In this document: positions 8,856-16,278 of the stretch, one piece after another
Numbering within the stretch: position 1 is the stretch's first letter
Layout: each line of letters begins with the position of its first letter
NCBI GenBank assembly: GCA_008933615.1
Contig: WBUR01000017.1
Location: 1 to 64,000, forward strand
Length of the DNA: 64,000 nucleotides
From: a bacterium
GTDB taxonomy: Bacteria; CLD3; SB21
Reading direction: 5' to 3'
The notes under the pieces: generated by a model
Database searches by the model: none
What the model was told of the DNA's origin: nothing
The model's input: the letters and a program-made list of their open reading frames with translations, nothing else
Program-made: the position numbers and the translations under genes

Positions 8856-9959
8856 TCAATACCCGTCAGCCAGCATAGGCATGAATTTGCGCCAGTCAAC
8901 CTTGCCTACCTGTTTACCCATACGCACAATAATCAGGTTTTTAGCAGGGTTCACATAAATGTATTGTCCCAAAATTCCGATGGCCATAAAATCACCGTTT
9001 TTAGTGGGCAGCCACCACCCGTATTGGTAAAACCAAGCACTACCGTTTGCAGTATCCACCTTCGTAGAAGTTTCAACCCATTCGGGGCTTAGTAATTGTT
9101 TCCCGTTCCAATTTCCTTTGTTAAGATATAGCCTACCGATTTTTGCAAAATCGCGGGCACGGGCATTCACACAACAAAATGTTTTTTCTACCCCGCCCTT
9201 TCGCTTATCAATGCTCCAACTGGCACTGTATTCCATTTGCAAAGGTTTCCAAAGCTTCTCCTCCATGTATTGCGAAATCGTTTTTCCTTTCAATGCCTTT
9301 TCAAGCACCAAACCCAATAATTGTGTATTCCCGCTGATGTAGTCAAACTCTTTGGCAGGCTCATTTACCACCTTCAGTTTCTTACATTCCTTATACAAAT
9401 TCCTGCCATAATAAAACGAAGCCGCGTGCCCGAAAGGGTTCCAATAGCTTTCGTTAAACCTAACCCCCGAAGTCATTTGCAGCAAATCGCGCACGGTTAC
9501 CTTTTCAAAACTCTTGTGCAGTTGTGGAAGATACTTCAACACAGAGTCGTTAACGTCCAACAAGCCGTCGTCAACCGCAAAACCAATCAACACAGACAAA
9601 ACCGATTTCCCCACCGAAAAAGAAGGGATAATCGAAGCCGAATCATAATCGCTGAAATAATTTTCGTAGTGTATCGAGTCGTCTTTGATAATCAAAAACG
9701 CCACGGTTTTATTATCCTTTAAAAACTTTTCAAAGCTCGCCTCTCGGTCATTAACGGTGATATTTTTTGGAGCTTTAGGGTGCTGTGCTTTGAAGAATGT
9801 AAACGCAACGCTATCTGCATTAACAGTGCGGGCAGGAAATTTTTTATAGTCTTTTAAATCAGCAAAATTGTAAAATACAAAACGCCCCAATTTGCACGAC
9901 GGCAACACAACAATTGCAACGCAAAGGAGTAGTAAATAAATAGAGGTAGGTGTTTTCAT
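8856..9959 (-). CDS. Serine hydrolase, class C beta-lactamase family lipoprotein
   Basis: A 367-residue envelope enzyme of the penicillin-binding/beta-lactamase superfamily. The start at 9959 gives a signal peptide with lipobox LPSC (Cys22); a longer reading frame exists but runs antisense over the next gene. The catalytic SxxK is SVGK at 115-118. Further family signals are DLLQMTSGVRFNE, the YISGNTQLLG region for the tyrosine/serine motif, and a GQYIYVNP end segment resembling the HxG-containing strand. Such proteins are often esterases or peptidases rather than antibiotic resistance enzymes. The substrate is not predictable. Confidence 0.85.
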   Translation of the reverse strand: MKTPTSIYLLLLCVAIVVLPSCKLGRFVFYNFADLKDYKKFPARTVNADSVAFTFFKAQHPKAPKNITVNDREASFEKFLKDNKTVAFLIIKDDSIHYENYFSDYDSASIIPSFSVGKSVLSVLIGFAVDDGLLDVNDSVLKYLPQLHKSFEKVTVRDLLQMTSGVRFNESYWNPFGHAASFYYGRNLYKECKKLKVVNEPAKEFDYISGNTQLLGLVLEKALKGKTISQYMEEKLWKPLQMEYSASWSIDKRKGGVEKTFCCVNARARDFAKIGRLYLNKGNWNGKQLLSPEWVETSTKVDTANGSAWFYQYGWWLPTKNGDFMAIGILGQYIYVNPAKNLIIVRMGKQVGKVDWRKFMPMLADGY

Positions 9960-10032
9960 AGCTTTTACTTGGCTAAAATATAGTAAAATTGCCTTACCAA
10001 CACAGTACGCTGTGCTGGCAATAATTATTGTG

Positions 10033-10830
10033 ATGACGAAAACATTTGCCCCGCCGCGCCATGTAAACGTGGTGCGATACGTAACCCCGCTACGCGAAGG
10101 CGGCTCTTTGCCTGCCATTGCCGAGGCGGACGATGATTTTTTGTACGTGCTGAAATTCAGAGGGGCAGGGCAGGGGGTAAAATCGCTGATAGCAGATTTT
10201 ATTGGCGGTGAGATTGCCCGTGTGCAGGGTTTTAAAGTACCCGAAATGGTATTTGCCCATTTGGACGCAGATTTTGGTCGCACAGAGGGCGACGAGGAAA
10301 TACAAGAGTTGTTGCGCAAAAGCGAGGGCTTAAATTTGGGCGTACATTACCTGCAAGGCAGTATGACGTACGACCCTGCGGTAACGCTGATAGACCCGTT
10401 GCTATCTTCAAAAATTGTGTGGCTGGATTGTTTACTAACCAATGTTGACCGCACGGCACGAAATACCAATATGCTGTGGTGGAATAAAGAGTTGTGGCTG
10501 ATTGACCACGGGGCTTCGTTGTATTTTCACCACTCTTGGGACAATTGGGAGGAACAGGCCAAAAAGCCTTTTGTGCAGGTTAAAGACCACGTGCTGATAC
10601 GTCGCGCCACGGAGTTGGAAAGGGTAGATGCTGAGTTTAAACAAATACTTACGCCCGAAGTTATTCGAGGGATTGTGGCACAAGTGCCTGATGAATGGTT
10701 ACTTGAAAACACGATAGATGAAACTGCCGACAGTCGCAGGGAAGTGTATAGCAGCTTTTTGGAAACCCGCTTACAGGTATCAGAAATTTTTGTGAAGGAG
10801 GCAGAAAATGCAAGAACATCACCTTTTTGA
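10033..10830 (+). CDS. HipA-like kinase-fold protein
   Basis: About 265 residues with a HipA-like Ser/Thr kinase fold. Visible elements are a phosphate-binding start (VLKFRGAGQGVKSL, with the probable ATP-binding lysine), a catalytic-loop-like CLLTNVDRTARNTNMLW, and a metal-binding IDHGASLYF corresponding to the DFG region. No HipB-type antitoxin is next to it. Instead a DUF3037 gene overlaps its end by 23 bases, a partner arrangement common for this small HipA subfamily. The start at 10033 (MTKTFAPP) is preferred. The target is unknown. Confidence 0.75.
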   Translation: MTKTFAPPRHVNVVRYVTPLREGGSLPAIAEADDDFLYVLKFRGAGQGVKSLIADFIGGEIARVQGFKVPEMVFAHLDADFGRTEGDEEIQELLRKSEGLNLGVHYLQGSMTYDPAVTLIDPLLSSKIVWLDCLLTNVDRTARNTNMLWWNKELWLIDHGASLYFHHSWDNWEEQAKKPFVQVKDHVLIRRATELERVDAEFKQILTPEVIRGIVAQVPDEWLLENTIDETADSRREVYSSFLETRLQVSEIFVKEAENARTSPF

Positions 10831-11191
10831 GTATGCTGTGATACGCATTGTGCCCCGCGTGGAGCGTGAGGAGTTTATTAATGTGGGGGTTGTGCTGTTT
10901 TGCAAGAAGCATCAGTTTTTGCAGGTGAAGTACGTGGTGGATGCCCAACGGTTGCAGGTGTTTTGCCCCGTGCTGGATGTACCCGCCGTTGAAGCGTATT
11001 TGGCAGGATTTGAAAAAATTTGCAAAGGCGATGCCGACGGCGGACCAATAGCAAAGCTAGACCTTGCTTCGCGGTTTCGTTGGCTAACGGCTAACCGCAG
11101 TACTGTGTTGCAAACCTCAAAAGTGCACCCCGGCCTTTGCACCAACCCTGAAAAAAAACTTAATCAGTTGTTTGAGGAGTTGGTGGGGTAG
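10808..11191 (+). CDS. DUF3037 protein, partner of the HipA-like kinase
   Basis: A 127-residue DUF3037 protein. Typical features are the start YAVIRIVPRVEREEFINVGVVLF and a central FRWLTANRSTVLQTSKVHPG. Its function is unknown, but the gene is usually coupled to HipA-like kinases and here overlaps the kinase gene by 23 bases, which suggests translational coupling and a shared pathway. The last codons (KLNQLFEELVG, stop) are repeated in diverged form downstream at 14522-14551 and partly at 14891-14919, see those entries. Confidence 0.8.
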   Translation: MQEHHLFEYAVIRIVPRVEREEFINVGVVLFCKKHQFLQVKYVVDAQRLQVFCPVLDVPAVEAYLAGFEKICKGDADGGPIAKLDLASRFRWLTANRSTVLQTSKVHPGLCTNPEKKLNQLFEELVG

Positions 11192-11309
11192 TCATTCCCA
11201 ACTTGATAACGGAGTGAGATTCCCGCCTGCGCGGGAATGAAGGGTTGCCGATAGTCATGCTGAACTTGTTTCAGCATCGTATAGGTATTAATTAACTGAT
11301 TTGAAAATT
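11192..11309. repeat. Intergenic repeat block, copy A
   Basis: Directly after the DUF3037 stop lies a block made of attcccaacttgat, the palindrome attcccgcctgcgcgggaat (11220-11239), and gtcatgctgaacttgtttca with a hairpin-forming core (tgctgaa/ttcagca), ending cgtataggtattaattaactgatttgaaaatt. The whole block recurs after 14551. The last half recurs at 11986-12042, and the core also at 12665-12694. The remaining gap up to 11494 shows no gene. Confidence 0.7.
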
Positions 11310-11494
11310 TGATGATGAGTGTTTGCAGTCATTCCTGCTTTGTAAGAAGCTAAAAATAGATTTTATTTAAGCAAACAACTTATTTATTACTAGACAAGCA
11401 GGATGTTTGCTCCAGCCGGGAGAGTTGATATAAGTATGGAAGGCAAATTCAGTAATAAAAAGCAACATATTTTTCTAATTTTAAACGTTAAAAT

Positions 11495-11911
11495 ATGCGA
11501 TTAACAAACTTTATAATCAAATCAGTAGACAATAATAAGTTAATCGAATTTCAGGATTTATCGATGGAGAATTTAAGTTTATTATTGAATTGGAACTATT
11601 TGACAATTGAAAAGATAGACAATGCATTGAATAAATTGCAAAACATTAAAAATAACTGGACCGATATTGACAATATCGCAAATAACTTATATGGTGGGTA
11701 CTGGGATTTCCAAACCCTTGCTGATAATAATGTTACAGGAGATTGGTTTACAATTGATCAATGGGAAGATTTGGACGTATCAATCTGTAAATCAAATCAA
11801 AATATTTATATTAATAATGATTTAATTTGTGCTCCAATAGTTGAACTTTCCTTAACTGATTTAATTAATATTCTTGAACAATGGAAACAAATCCAGCTTT
11901 CATACACATAA
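11495..11911 (+). CDS. Unrecognised 138-residue acidic protein
   Basis: No family is recognised. The protein is rich in Asn, Asp, Leu and Ile, with no signal peptide or membrane segment. The middle (NLYGGYWDFQTLADNNVTGDWFTIDQW) looks like a compact mixed fold, and the C-terminus (ELSLTDLINILEQWKQIQ) is helical. Its AT-rich coding sequence differs from its neighbours, and it stands alone between two copies of the palindromic repeat (11254 and 11986), which suggests acquired cargo. Its size and acidity resemble small immunity-type proteins, but that is only an impression. Confidence 0.5.
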   Translation: MRLTNFIIKSVDNNKLIEFQDLSMENLSLLLNWNYLTIEKIDNALNKLQNIKNNWTDIDNIANNLYGGYWDFQTLADNNVTGDWFTIDQWEDLDVSICKSNQNIYINNDLICAPIVELSLTDLINILEQWKQIQLSYT

Positions 11912-11985
11912 TATAAAGGGGAATCTTCCCGCTAGTGCATACGCACTCTTCTTCTCCGCTTAGAATGATAGCCAAACACCACCCT

Positions 11986-12042
11986 GTCATGCTGAACTTG
12001 TTTCTGCATCGTATAGGTAATAATTAACTGATTTGAAAATTG
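11986..12042. repeat. Palindromic repeat, copy 2
   Basis: gtcatgctgaacttgtttct followed by gcatcgtataggtaataattaactgatttgaaaatt repeats the second half of the block at 11192-11309 with few changes. It lies between the 138-residue gene and the next small gene. The rest of the gap 11912-12286 contains no convincing gene. Confidence 0.65.
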
Positions 12043-12286
12043 GGTACCTGTCTTTACAAATCGATAGTAGCCAGTCTAATAGCTTTTTTAAGGGCATTCA
12101 TTGCAATTACCCTCTCAAGCGTGTTTTATACGCATATCCCTTGTTTCAACAATGTATGCACTAATAATTTATTAGTACGTTTCTTTCACTTTCTCCAACA
12201 AGCATTAAAAAATATTGCTTTGAAACTCAAAGTGCTTTAGCTTTGTTATGCAAAGTACTTTTGAATTAAATAAATAAAGCAACGAT

Positions 12287-12592
12287 ATGAACAGCACTTT
12301 AAACACCACACAGAACAAAAGGCTTATAGCCATTATGATAGGCGCAACGGCACTGTTGGCCTTGCCACTAATTGCCATGCAGTTTACCGATGAAGTAAAC
12401 TGGACAACCTTGGATTTTGCAGCGATGGGTATGTTGCTATTCGGTACAGGGTTGCTGATAGAGTTTACCCTGCGAAAAGTAAAGAAAACAGGGCACAGGC
12501 TGCTTGTTTGCGGGGTCATTCTGTTTGCCTTGTTAGTCATTTGGGCAGAACTTGCAGTGGGAGTCTTCGGGACACCATTTGCGGGTAACTAA
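12287..12592 (+). CDS. Small membrane protein, three helices
   Basis: A 101-residue protein with three hydrophobic helices: LIAIMIGATALLALPLIAM, LDFAAMGMLLFGTGLLIEF and LLVCGVILFALLVIWAEL. The ends are short and polar, and the C-terminus is GVFGTPFAGN. Similar small inner-membrane proteins of unknown role are common in Bacteroidota. A TACTTTTG box at 12256-12263 could be its -7 element, 24 bases upstream of the start. It is flanked by repeats on both sides. Confidence 0.65.
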   Translation: MNSTLNTTQNKRLIAIMIGATALLALPLIAMQFTDEVNWTTLDFAAMGMLLFGTGLLIEFTLRKVKKTGHRLLVCGVILFALLVIWAELAVGVFGTPFAGN

Positions 12593-12664
12593 AAGATATT
12601 TATATTAGTTTGCGAAAGGTATAATAGGCATCGCTAATGGTGATGCCTATTATATTTACAGTCA

Positions 12665-12694
12665 GTCATGCTGAACTTGTTTCAGCATCGTATA
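12665..12694. repeat. Palindromic repeat, copy 3
   Basis: gtcatgctgaacttgtttca followed by gcatcgtata, the core of the repeat family, lies 17 bases before the first nucleotidyltransferase start. It can fold into an 8-bp hairpin (atgctgaa/ttcagcat). Confidence 0.6.
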
Positions 12695-12710
12695 AACTAT
12701 AAACATTACT

Positions 12711-13472
12711 ATGAGAGAAATAATAATCGATAAGCTGAAAGGAATTGAGCAAAACAACAACGTAAAAATCTTGTACGCTTGCGAATCGGGCAGCAGGGCG
12801 TGGGGTTTTGCTTCGCCGGATAGTGATTACGATGTACGGTTTATCTACATCCATAATCCTGATTATTATTTATCGATAGATAATGCTGATGATGTAATTG
12901 AATTACCCGTGAATGAAGTATTGGATATAAGCGGCTGGGACATTCGTAAAGCATTAAAACTGTTTCGTAAATCAAATCCGCCGTTGATGGAGTGGCTGCA
13001 ATCGCCCATTGTGTATGCTTGTAACGAAGAGTTTTATGCGAAAATGACCGCCCTTGCCCCGCAATATTACATTCCCCGGGCGGGCTGTAATCACTATCTT
13101 AGCATGACCGCTAATACTTTTGAAAACAGCTTATCGGGCGAACAAGTGAGGATAAAGAAATACTTTTATGCACTGCGGCCTGTATTGGCTTGCCTTTGGA
13201 CGATAGGGAAGGGCACTCTCCCGCCAATGGAGTTTGAACCCTTACGTTCTATCATTAACAATACAGAAGTACAAAACGCAATTGATACTCTGCTATTACA
13301 AAAAACGCAGGTAGATGAAAAACATACAATTCCGCCTGTAACCGTATTGCAAAAATTTATTGCTGACAGTATGCAGTTTTGCAGAGAACAGGAGCACACA
13401 ACGGCTTCAACAAAAAATCCTACCGAACCGCTAAACGAATTATTTAGGAAATACCTGCATGAAAGTTGGTGA
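12711..13472 (+). CDS. RlaP/YcgL-type nucleotidyltransferase 1
   Basis: A 253-residue member of the DNA polymerase beta-like nucleotidyltransferases (COG3541, RlaP family). The active-site signature GSRAWGFASPDSDYDVRF gives GS followed by the paired aspartates of SDYD near residues 35-43. A helical domain follows with ALKLFRKSNPPLMEWLQSP and an RIKKYFYALRPVLACLW segment. Family members have been linked to RNA repair or nucleotide transfer; the substrate is unknown. Its end overlaps the next, related gene by 14 bases, so the pair is translationally coupled. Confidence 0.82.
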   Translation: MREIIIDKLKGIEQNNNVKILYACESGSRAWGFASPDSDYDVRFIYIHNPDYYLSIDNADDVIELPVNEVLDISGWDIRKALKLFRKSNPPLMEWLQSPIVYACNEEFYAKMTALAPQYYIPRAGCNHYLSMTANTFENSLSGEQVRIKKYFYALRPVLACLWTIGKGTLPPMEFEPLRSIINNTEVQNAIDTLLLQKTQVDEKHTIPPVTVLQKFIADSMQFCREQEHTTASTKNPTEPLNELFRKYLHESW

Positions 13473-14523
13473 TACATTTATACCCGATAGTAATGTAGTG
13501 TTGCACGCCATTAGCGGTAGCAGGGCATACGGGCTATCTACCCCGCAATCGGATACGGATATTAAAGGGGTATTTATTTTACCTAAGAAGGAGTTTTACG
13601 GGCTTGAATATGTTGAGCAAGTGAACAACCCTACCAATGATATTGTGTTTTATGAGTTAAAGCGGTTTTTTGAACTGCTGCTAAAAAATAACCCCAATAT
13701 TCTTGAATTGTTGGCTACCCCCGTCAATAGTTTGTTGTACAAGCATCCGTTGATGGAGCGAGTAAAACCCGATGTGTTTTTATCTAAACTTTGCCGGCAA
13801 ACTTTTGTGCAATATGCTGAGGCACAAATAAAAAAGGCACGCGGACTTAATAAAAAAATACACAACCCTGTAGAAAGGCAACGAAAAACCGTTGCAGATT
13901 TTTGCCACGTGGTGAGCGGGCAGGGGAGTGTGCCATTGCAACAATGGCTTTTACAAAAGGGATACAAACAGGAAGAATGCGGATTGGTGGCATTGCCCCA
14001 TTTTAGGGACGGGTATGCTGTGTTTCATGCCTCGCAAGGGGGAGACATGAAGGGGATTTTTTCAAGTGATTATGCCAATGATGTATGGGTAAGCACGGTG
14101 CCTAAAGGGATTGAGCCTGTTGCTGTTTTGAGTTTTAATAAAGACGGCTATTCGGTGCATTGCCGCGAGTATAAAGAGTATTGGGACTGGGTGGAGAAGC
14201 GGAACGAGAACCGTTACCAAAATACGTTGGAACACGGTAAGAATTACGATGCCAAAAATATGATGCACGTTTTCAGGCTATTGAACATGGCCGAAGATAT
14301 TGCCACCAAAGGCGAAGTAATAGTTGAGCGACCTGAACGTGATTTTTTGCTGCACATTAAAAGCGGTGAGTTTGAATACGATTACCTGCTGCAACAAGCA
14401 ATGGAAAAAGTAAACACCGTAAACCAACTGTTTGACAACAGTGCTTTACCCGAAACCCCCAACCCGCAAATGGTGAACAGCCTGCTAATAGAGTTAAGGG
14501 AAGATTTTTATAAGGGAGTTTAA
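13459..14523 (+). CDS. RlaP/YcgL-type nucleotidyltransferase 2
   Basis: A 354-residue relative of the preceding protein, with the signature GSRAYGLSTPQSDTDIKGVF (paired aspartates in SDTD) and FFELLLKNNPNILELLATP. It is longer than its partner. A central region (YAVFHASQGGDMKGIFSSDYANDVW) and YDAKNMMHVFRLLNMAEDIA match the longer COG3541 proteins. It starts inside the 3' end of the first gene. Directly at its stop codon a fragment of the DUF3037 gene end begins, marking a junction. Confidence 0.82.
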   Translation: MKVGDTFIPDSNVVLHAISGSRAYGLSTPQSDTDIKGVFILPKKEFYGLEYVEQVNNPTNDIVFYELKRFFELLLKNNPNILELLATPVNSLLYKHPLMERVKPDVFLSKLCRQTFVQYAEAQIKKARGLNKKIHNPVERQRKTVADFCHVVSGQGSVPLQQWLLQKGYKQEECGLVALPHFRDGYAVFHASQGGDMKGIFSSDYANDVWVSTVPKGIEPVAVLSFNKDGYSVHCREYKEYWDWVEKRNENRYQNTLEHGKNYDAKNMMHVFRLLNMAEDIATKGEVIVERPERDFLLHIKSGEFEYDYLLQQAMEKVNTVNQLFDNSALPETPNPQMVNSLLIELREDFYKGV

Positions 14524-14682
14524 TCGGCTTTTTGAGGAGTTAGTGGGGTAGTGATTCCCAACTTGATTGGGAATCATGATTCACAAGTTTGATTACAGAG
14601 TGAGATTCCCGCCTGCGCGGGAATGACGGGTTGCCGACAGTCATGCTGAACTTGTTTCAGTATCGTATAGGTATTAATTAGC
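14522..14682. repeat. Duplicated DUF3037 3' tail plus repeat block, copy B
   Basis: Positions 14522-14551 read NRLFEELVG and stop, against NQLFEELVG and stop at the true DUF3037 end (11162-11191). The 130 bases that follow repeat the block at 11192-11298, with an extra 26-base insertion holding a second tttgat. The repeat is direct and diverged by several substitutions. Together the two copies bracket the 11495-14523 gene group. Confidence 0.75.
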
Positions 14683-14698
14683 TTTTAACCACCCTTAC

Positions 14699-14742
14699 TC
14701 CCTCCTTACCTGCCCACAGGCCATGTCGAAGGAGGGAAACAG
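14699..14742. repeat. Dispersed intergenic repeat, inverted relative of 2223-2265
   Basis: tccctccttacctgcccaca through gaaggagggaaaca is an approximate inverse of the block at 2223-2265. The surrounding stretch up to 14937 holds no gene, but at 14891-14919 a weak third match to the DUF3037 tail (KKLNKLF) is seen. Confidence 0.5.
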
Positions 14743-14890
14743 CCGCTACTGGCTCACAAACACAAAAGTGATTACAGTTTTCGATAGTCGTACGTCTATA
14801 AAAGGCCTGCGTGTTTGACTCCCCTCCTTGCAGGGCTTGCGTCGTAGGAAAAGGAGGGGCAGGGGGTGGTCAGACTAGATTTTGCATCAG

Positions 14891-14919
14891 CCCTTAAAAA
14901 AAACTGAACAAGTTGTTTG
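14891..14919 (+). pseudogene. Possible third fragment of the DUF3037 3' end
   Basis: cccttaaaaaaaactgaaca and the following agttgtttg align with the end of the true gene (ccctgaaaaaaaacttaatc then agttgtttg) with about five differences in 29 bases, and would read KKLNKLF. It lies immediately before the methyltransferase gene. The stretch is A-rich and short, so chance similarity is possible. Confidence 0.35.
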
Positions 14920-14937
14920 GAAAACATTAATTAAAGG

Positions 14938-16206
14938 TCATTTTAATTTTTGCTGCATTTCATTTAATTCAGAGTAATAATTTTTAACCCTTTCGGAAAG
15001 TTCTAACTCCATAATATAAAAGGTCTCATCTTTTTCAGTTATTGTTTTAACAATATTTAAATAACCCCAAGATGAAATTTTCACTAATGATTCAAGCAAA
15101 TCCCTATACCCTGATTCCCCATAACAAAACAGCAATTTTCCGTTAGGCTTAATATGGTATTGAGAACCAAGAATAAGCTGTTCGAGCAAATTAACTGAGC
15201 CCGCAAATGATGAATAAAAGTTCGAATTTCGTGATTGATATGATTTTGCAACCCTTGTAAAGGGTAAATTGGCTATAATAAAATCAAATTTTTCTTTCGT
15301 ACTAATTGAAAAAAATAATTCGTCCTCCTTACAGACATCAAATTCTACTAAACTACTTACCTCATTTTGAATAGCATTACTTCTAGCCAGTGTGATTGTT
15401 TTTTCACCAATATCAATCCCTTTTACGTTACACCTTATATTTTTTGCTAAATATATTGGATAAAAGCCTGTACCTGTTCCTATGTCAAGAACTGCATCAG
15501 AAGAGTTAACTTTAGTTTGGATATACTTAATAAATGGAATTGAAATTTTCCCTAAAGTAGGAATAAATGAATTTTCATTTATTCTTAGTTCAATGTTTTC
15601 AACTTTAAAAGTATCAAATGGGTAGGTCTTGTGTTTTGCAATAATATGAGTAAGAATTGTTGTTGATGGAAAAAACATTTCGCGAAGAGTATAAAATTTC
15701 CTCAACTTTAAATAATTAATATATAAGCTATTTACGTCGGTAAAGAAAGCCATATGCCAGTCACCGCTATTTATATGCCCGTTACTTTTAGGGCCAATCC
15801 ACTTGCCGATAAATGTATCGTTTTCAATATCATATAAAAATAAGCTATACCCTCTATAAATGGTGTCTTCTTTCCCTGACCAAACTGCTCCAAAAATATA
15901 ATGATTCAATTTATATGGTTTTAATAGAACCTTGTAATCATGAAAAGTTTTGTGTTTATATAGAGGAATGATTCTAAGCCCTCTAATTGTTTTTTTTAAT
16001 CGCAAAACTTCACAATTTATTTCTTTTTTAATTGGATCAATCCAATACCCATTATAAATACCAGATTTAACATTGCTAATTCTACTGAAATTAGTTAATG
16101 CTGCTGCTAACTTAAACACCCAATACAGGACAAATGGGATATTAATTAGTAATGAAAGTATTACATCTGTTTTACTTAAATAATCATAGTTTAAAAATTC
16201 ATCCAT
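14938..16206 (-). CDS. Membrane-anchored class I SAM methyltransferase
   Basis: A 422-residue protein in AT-rich DNA. One N-terminal membrane helix (VILSLLINIPFVLYWVFKLAAAL, about residues 15-37) is followed by about 180 residues of unrecognised beta-rich sequence with conserved-looking tryptophans (GYWIDPIKKE, FGAVWSGKED, FIGKWIGPKSNG). Next comes a class I methyltransferase domain: VLDIGTGTGFYPIYLAKN for SAM binding and FDFIIANLPFTR as the NPPF-like catalytic motif, which suggests an amino or ring nitrogen target. The middle part looks like an envelope sensor or lipid-facing domain, but this is inference. Low GC and flanking repeats suggest acquisition. Confidence 0.75.
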   Translation of the reverse strand: MDEFLNYDYLSKTDVILSLLINIPFVLYWVFKLAAALTNFSRISNVKSGIYNGYWIDPIKKEINCEVLRLKKTIRGLRIIPLYKHKTFHDYKVLLKPYKLNHYIFGAVWSGKEDTIYRGYSLFLYDIENDTFIGKWIGPKSNGHINSGDWHMAFFTDVNSLYINYLKLRKFYTLREMFFPSTTILTHIIAKHKTYPFDTFKVENIELRINENSFIPTLGKISIPFIKYIQTKVNSSDAVLDIGTGTGFYPIYLAKNIRCNVKGIDIGEKTITLARSNAIQNEVSSLVEFDVCKEDELFFSISTKEKFDFIIANLPFTRVAKSYQSRNSNFYSSFAGSVNLLEQLILGSQYHIKPNGKLLFCYGESGYRDLLESLVKISSWGYLNIVKTITEKDETFYIMELELSERVKNYYSELNEMQQKLK

Positions 16207-16278
16207 AATAAGTCAACAAATTGATAGGATAATCAAGAACACTCATTAAATTTTTAAAGTATACAATATTATTTTGTA

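Noticed and set aside
10033-11191. A HipBA toxin-antitoxin pair
   Set aside because: No HipB-like helix-turn-helix protein is encoded. The partner is DUF3037.
12040-12240. A 66-residue hydrophobic protein in the intergenic gap
   Set aside because: It overlaps the palindromic repeat, has no plausible start context, and shows no protein-like conservation pattern.
11254-14682. Integron with attC sites
   Set aside because: The repeats are short, similar and palindromic, but there is no IntI gene and no attC consensus, and the genes do not share one orientation and spacing typical of integron cassettes.
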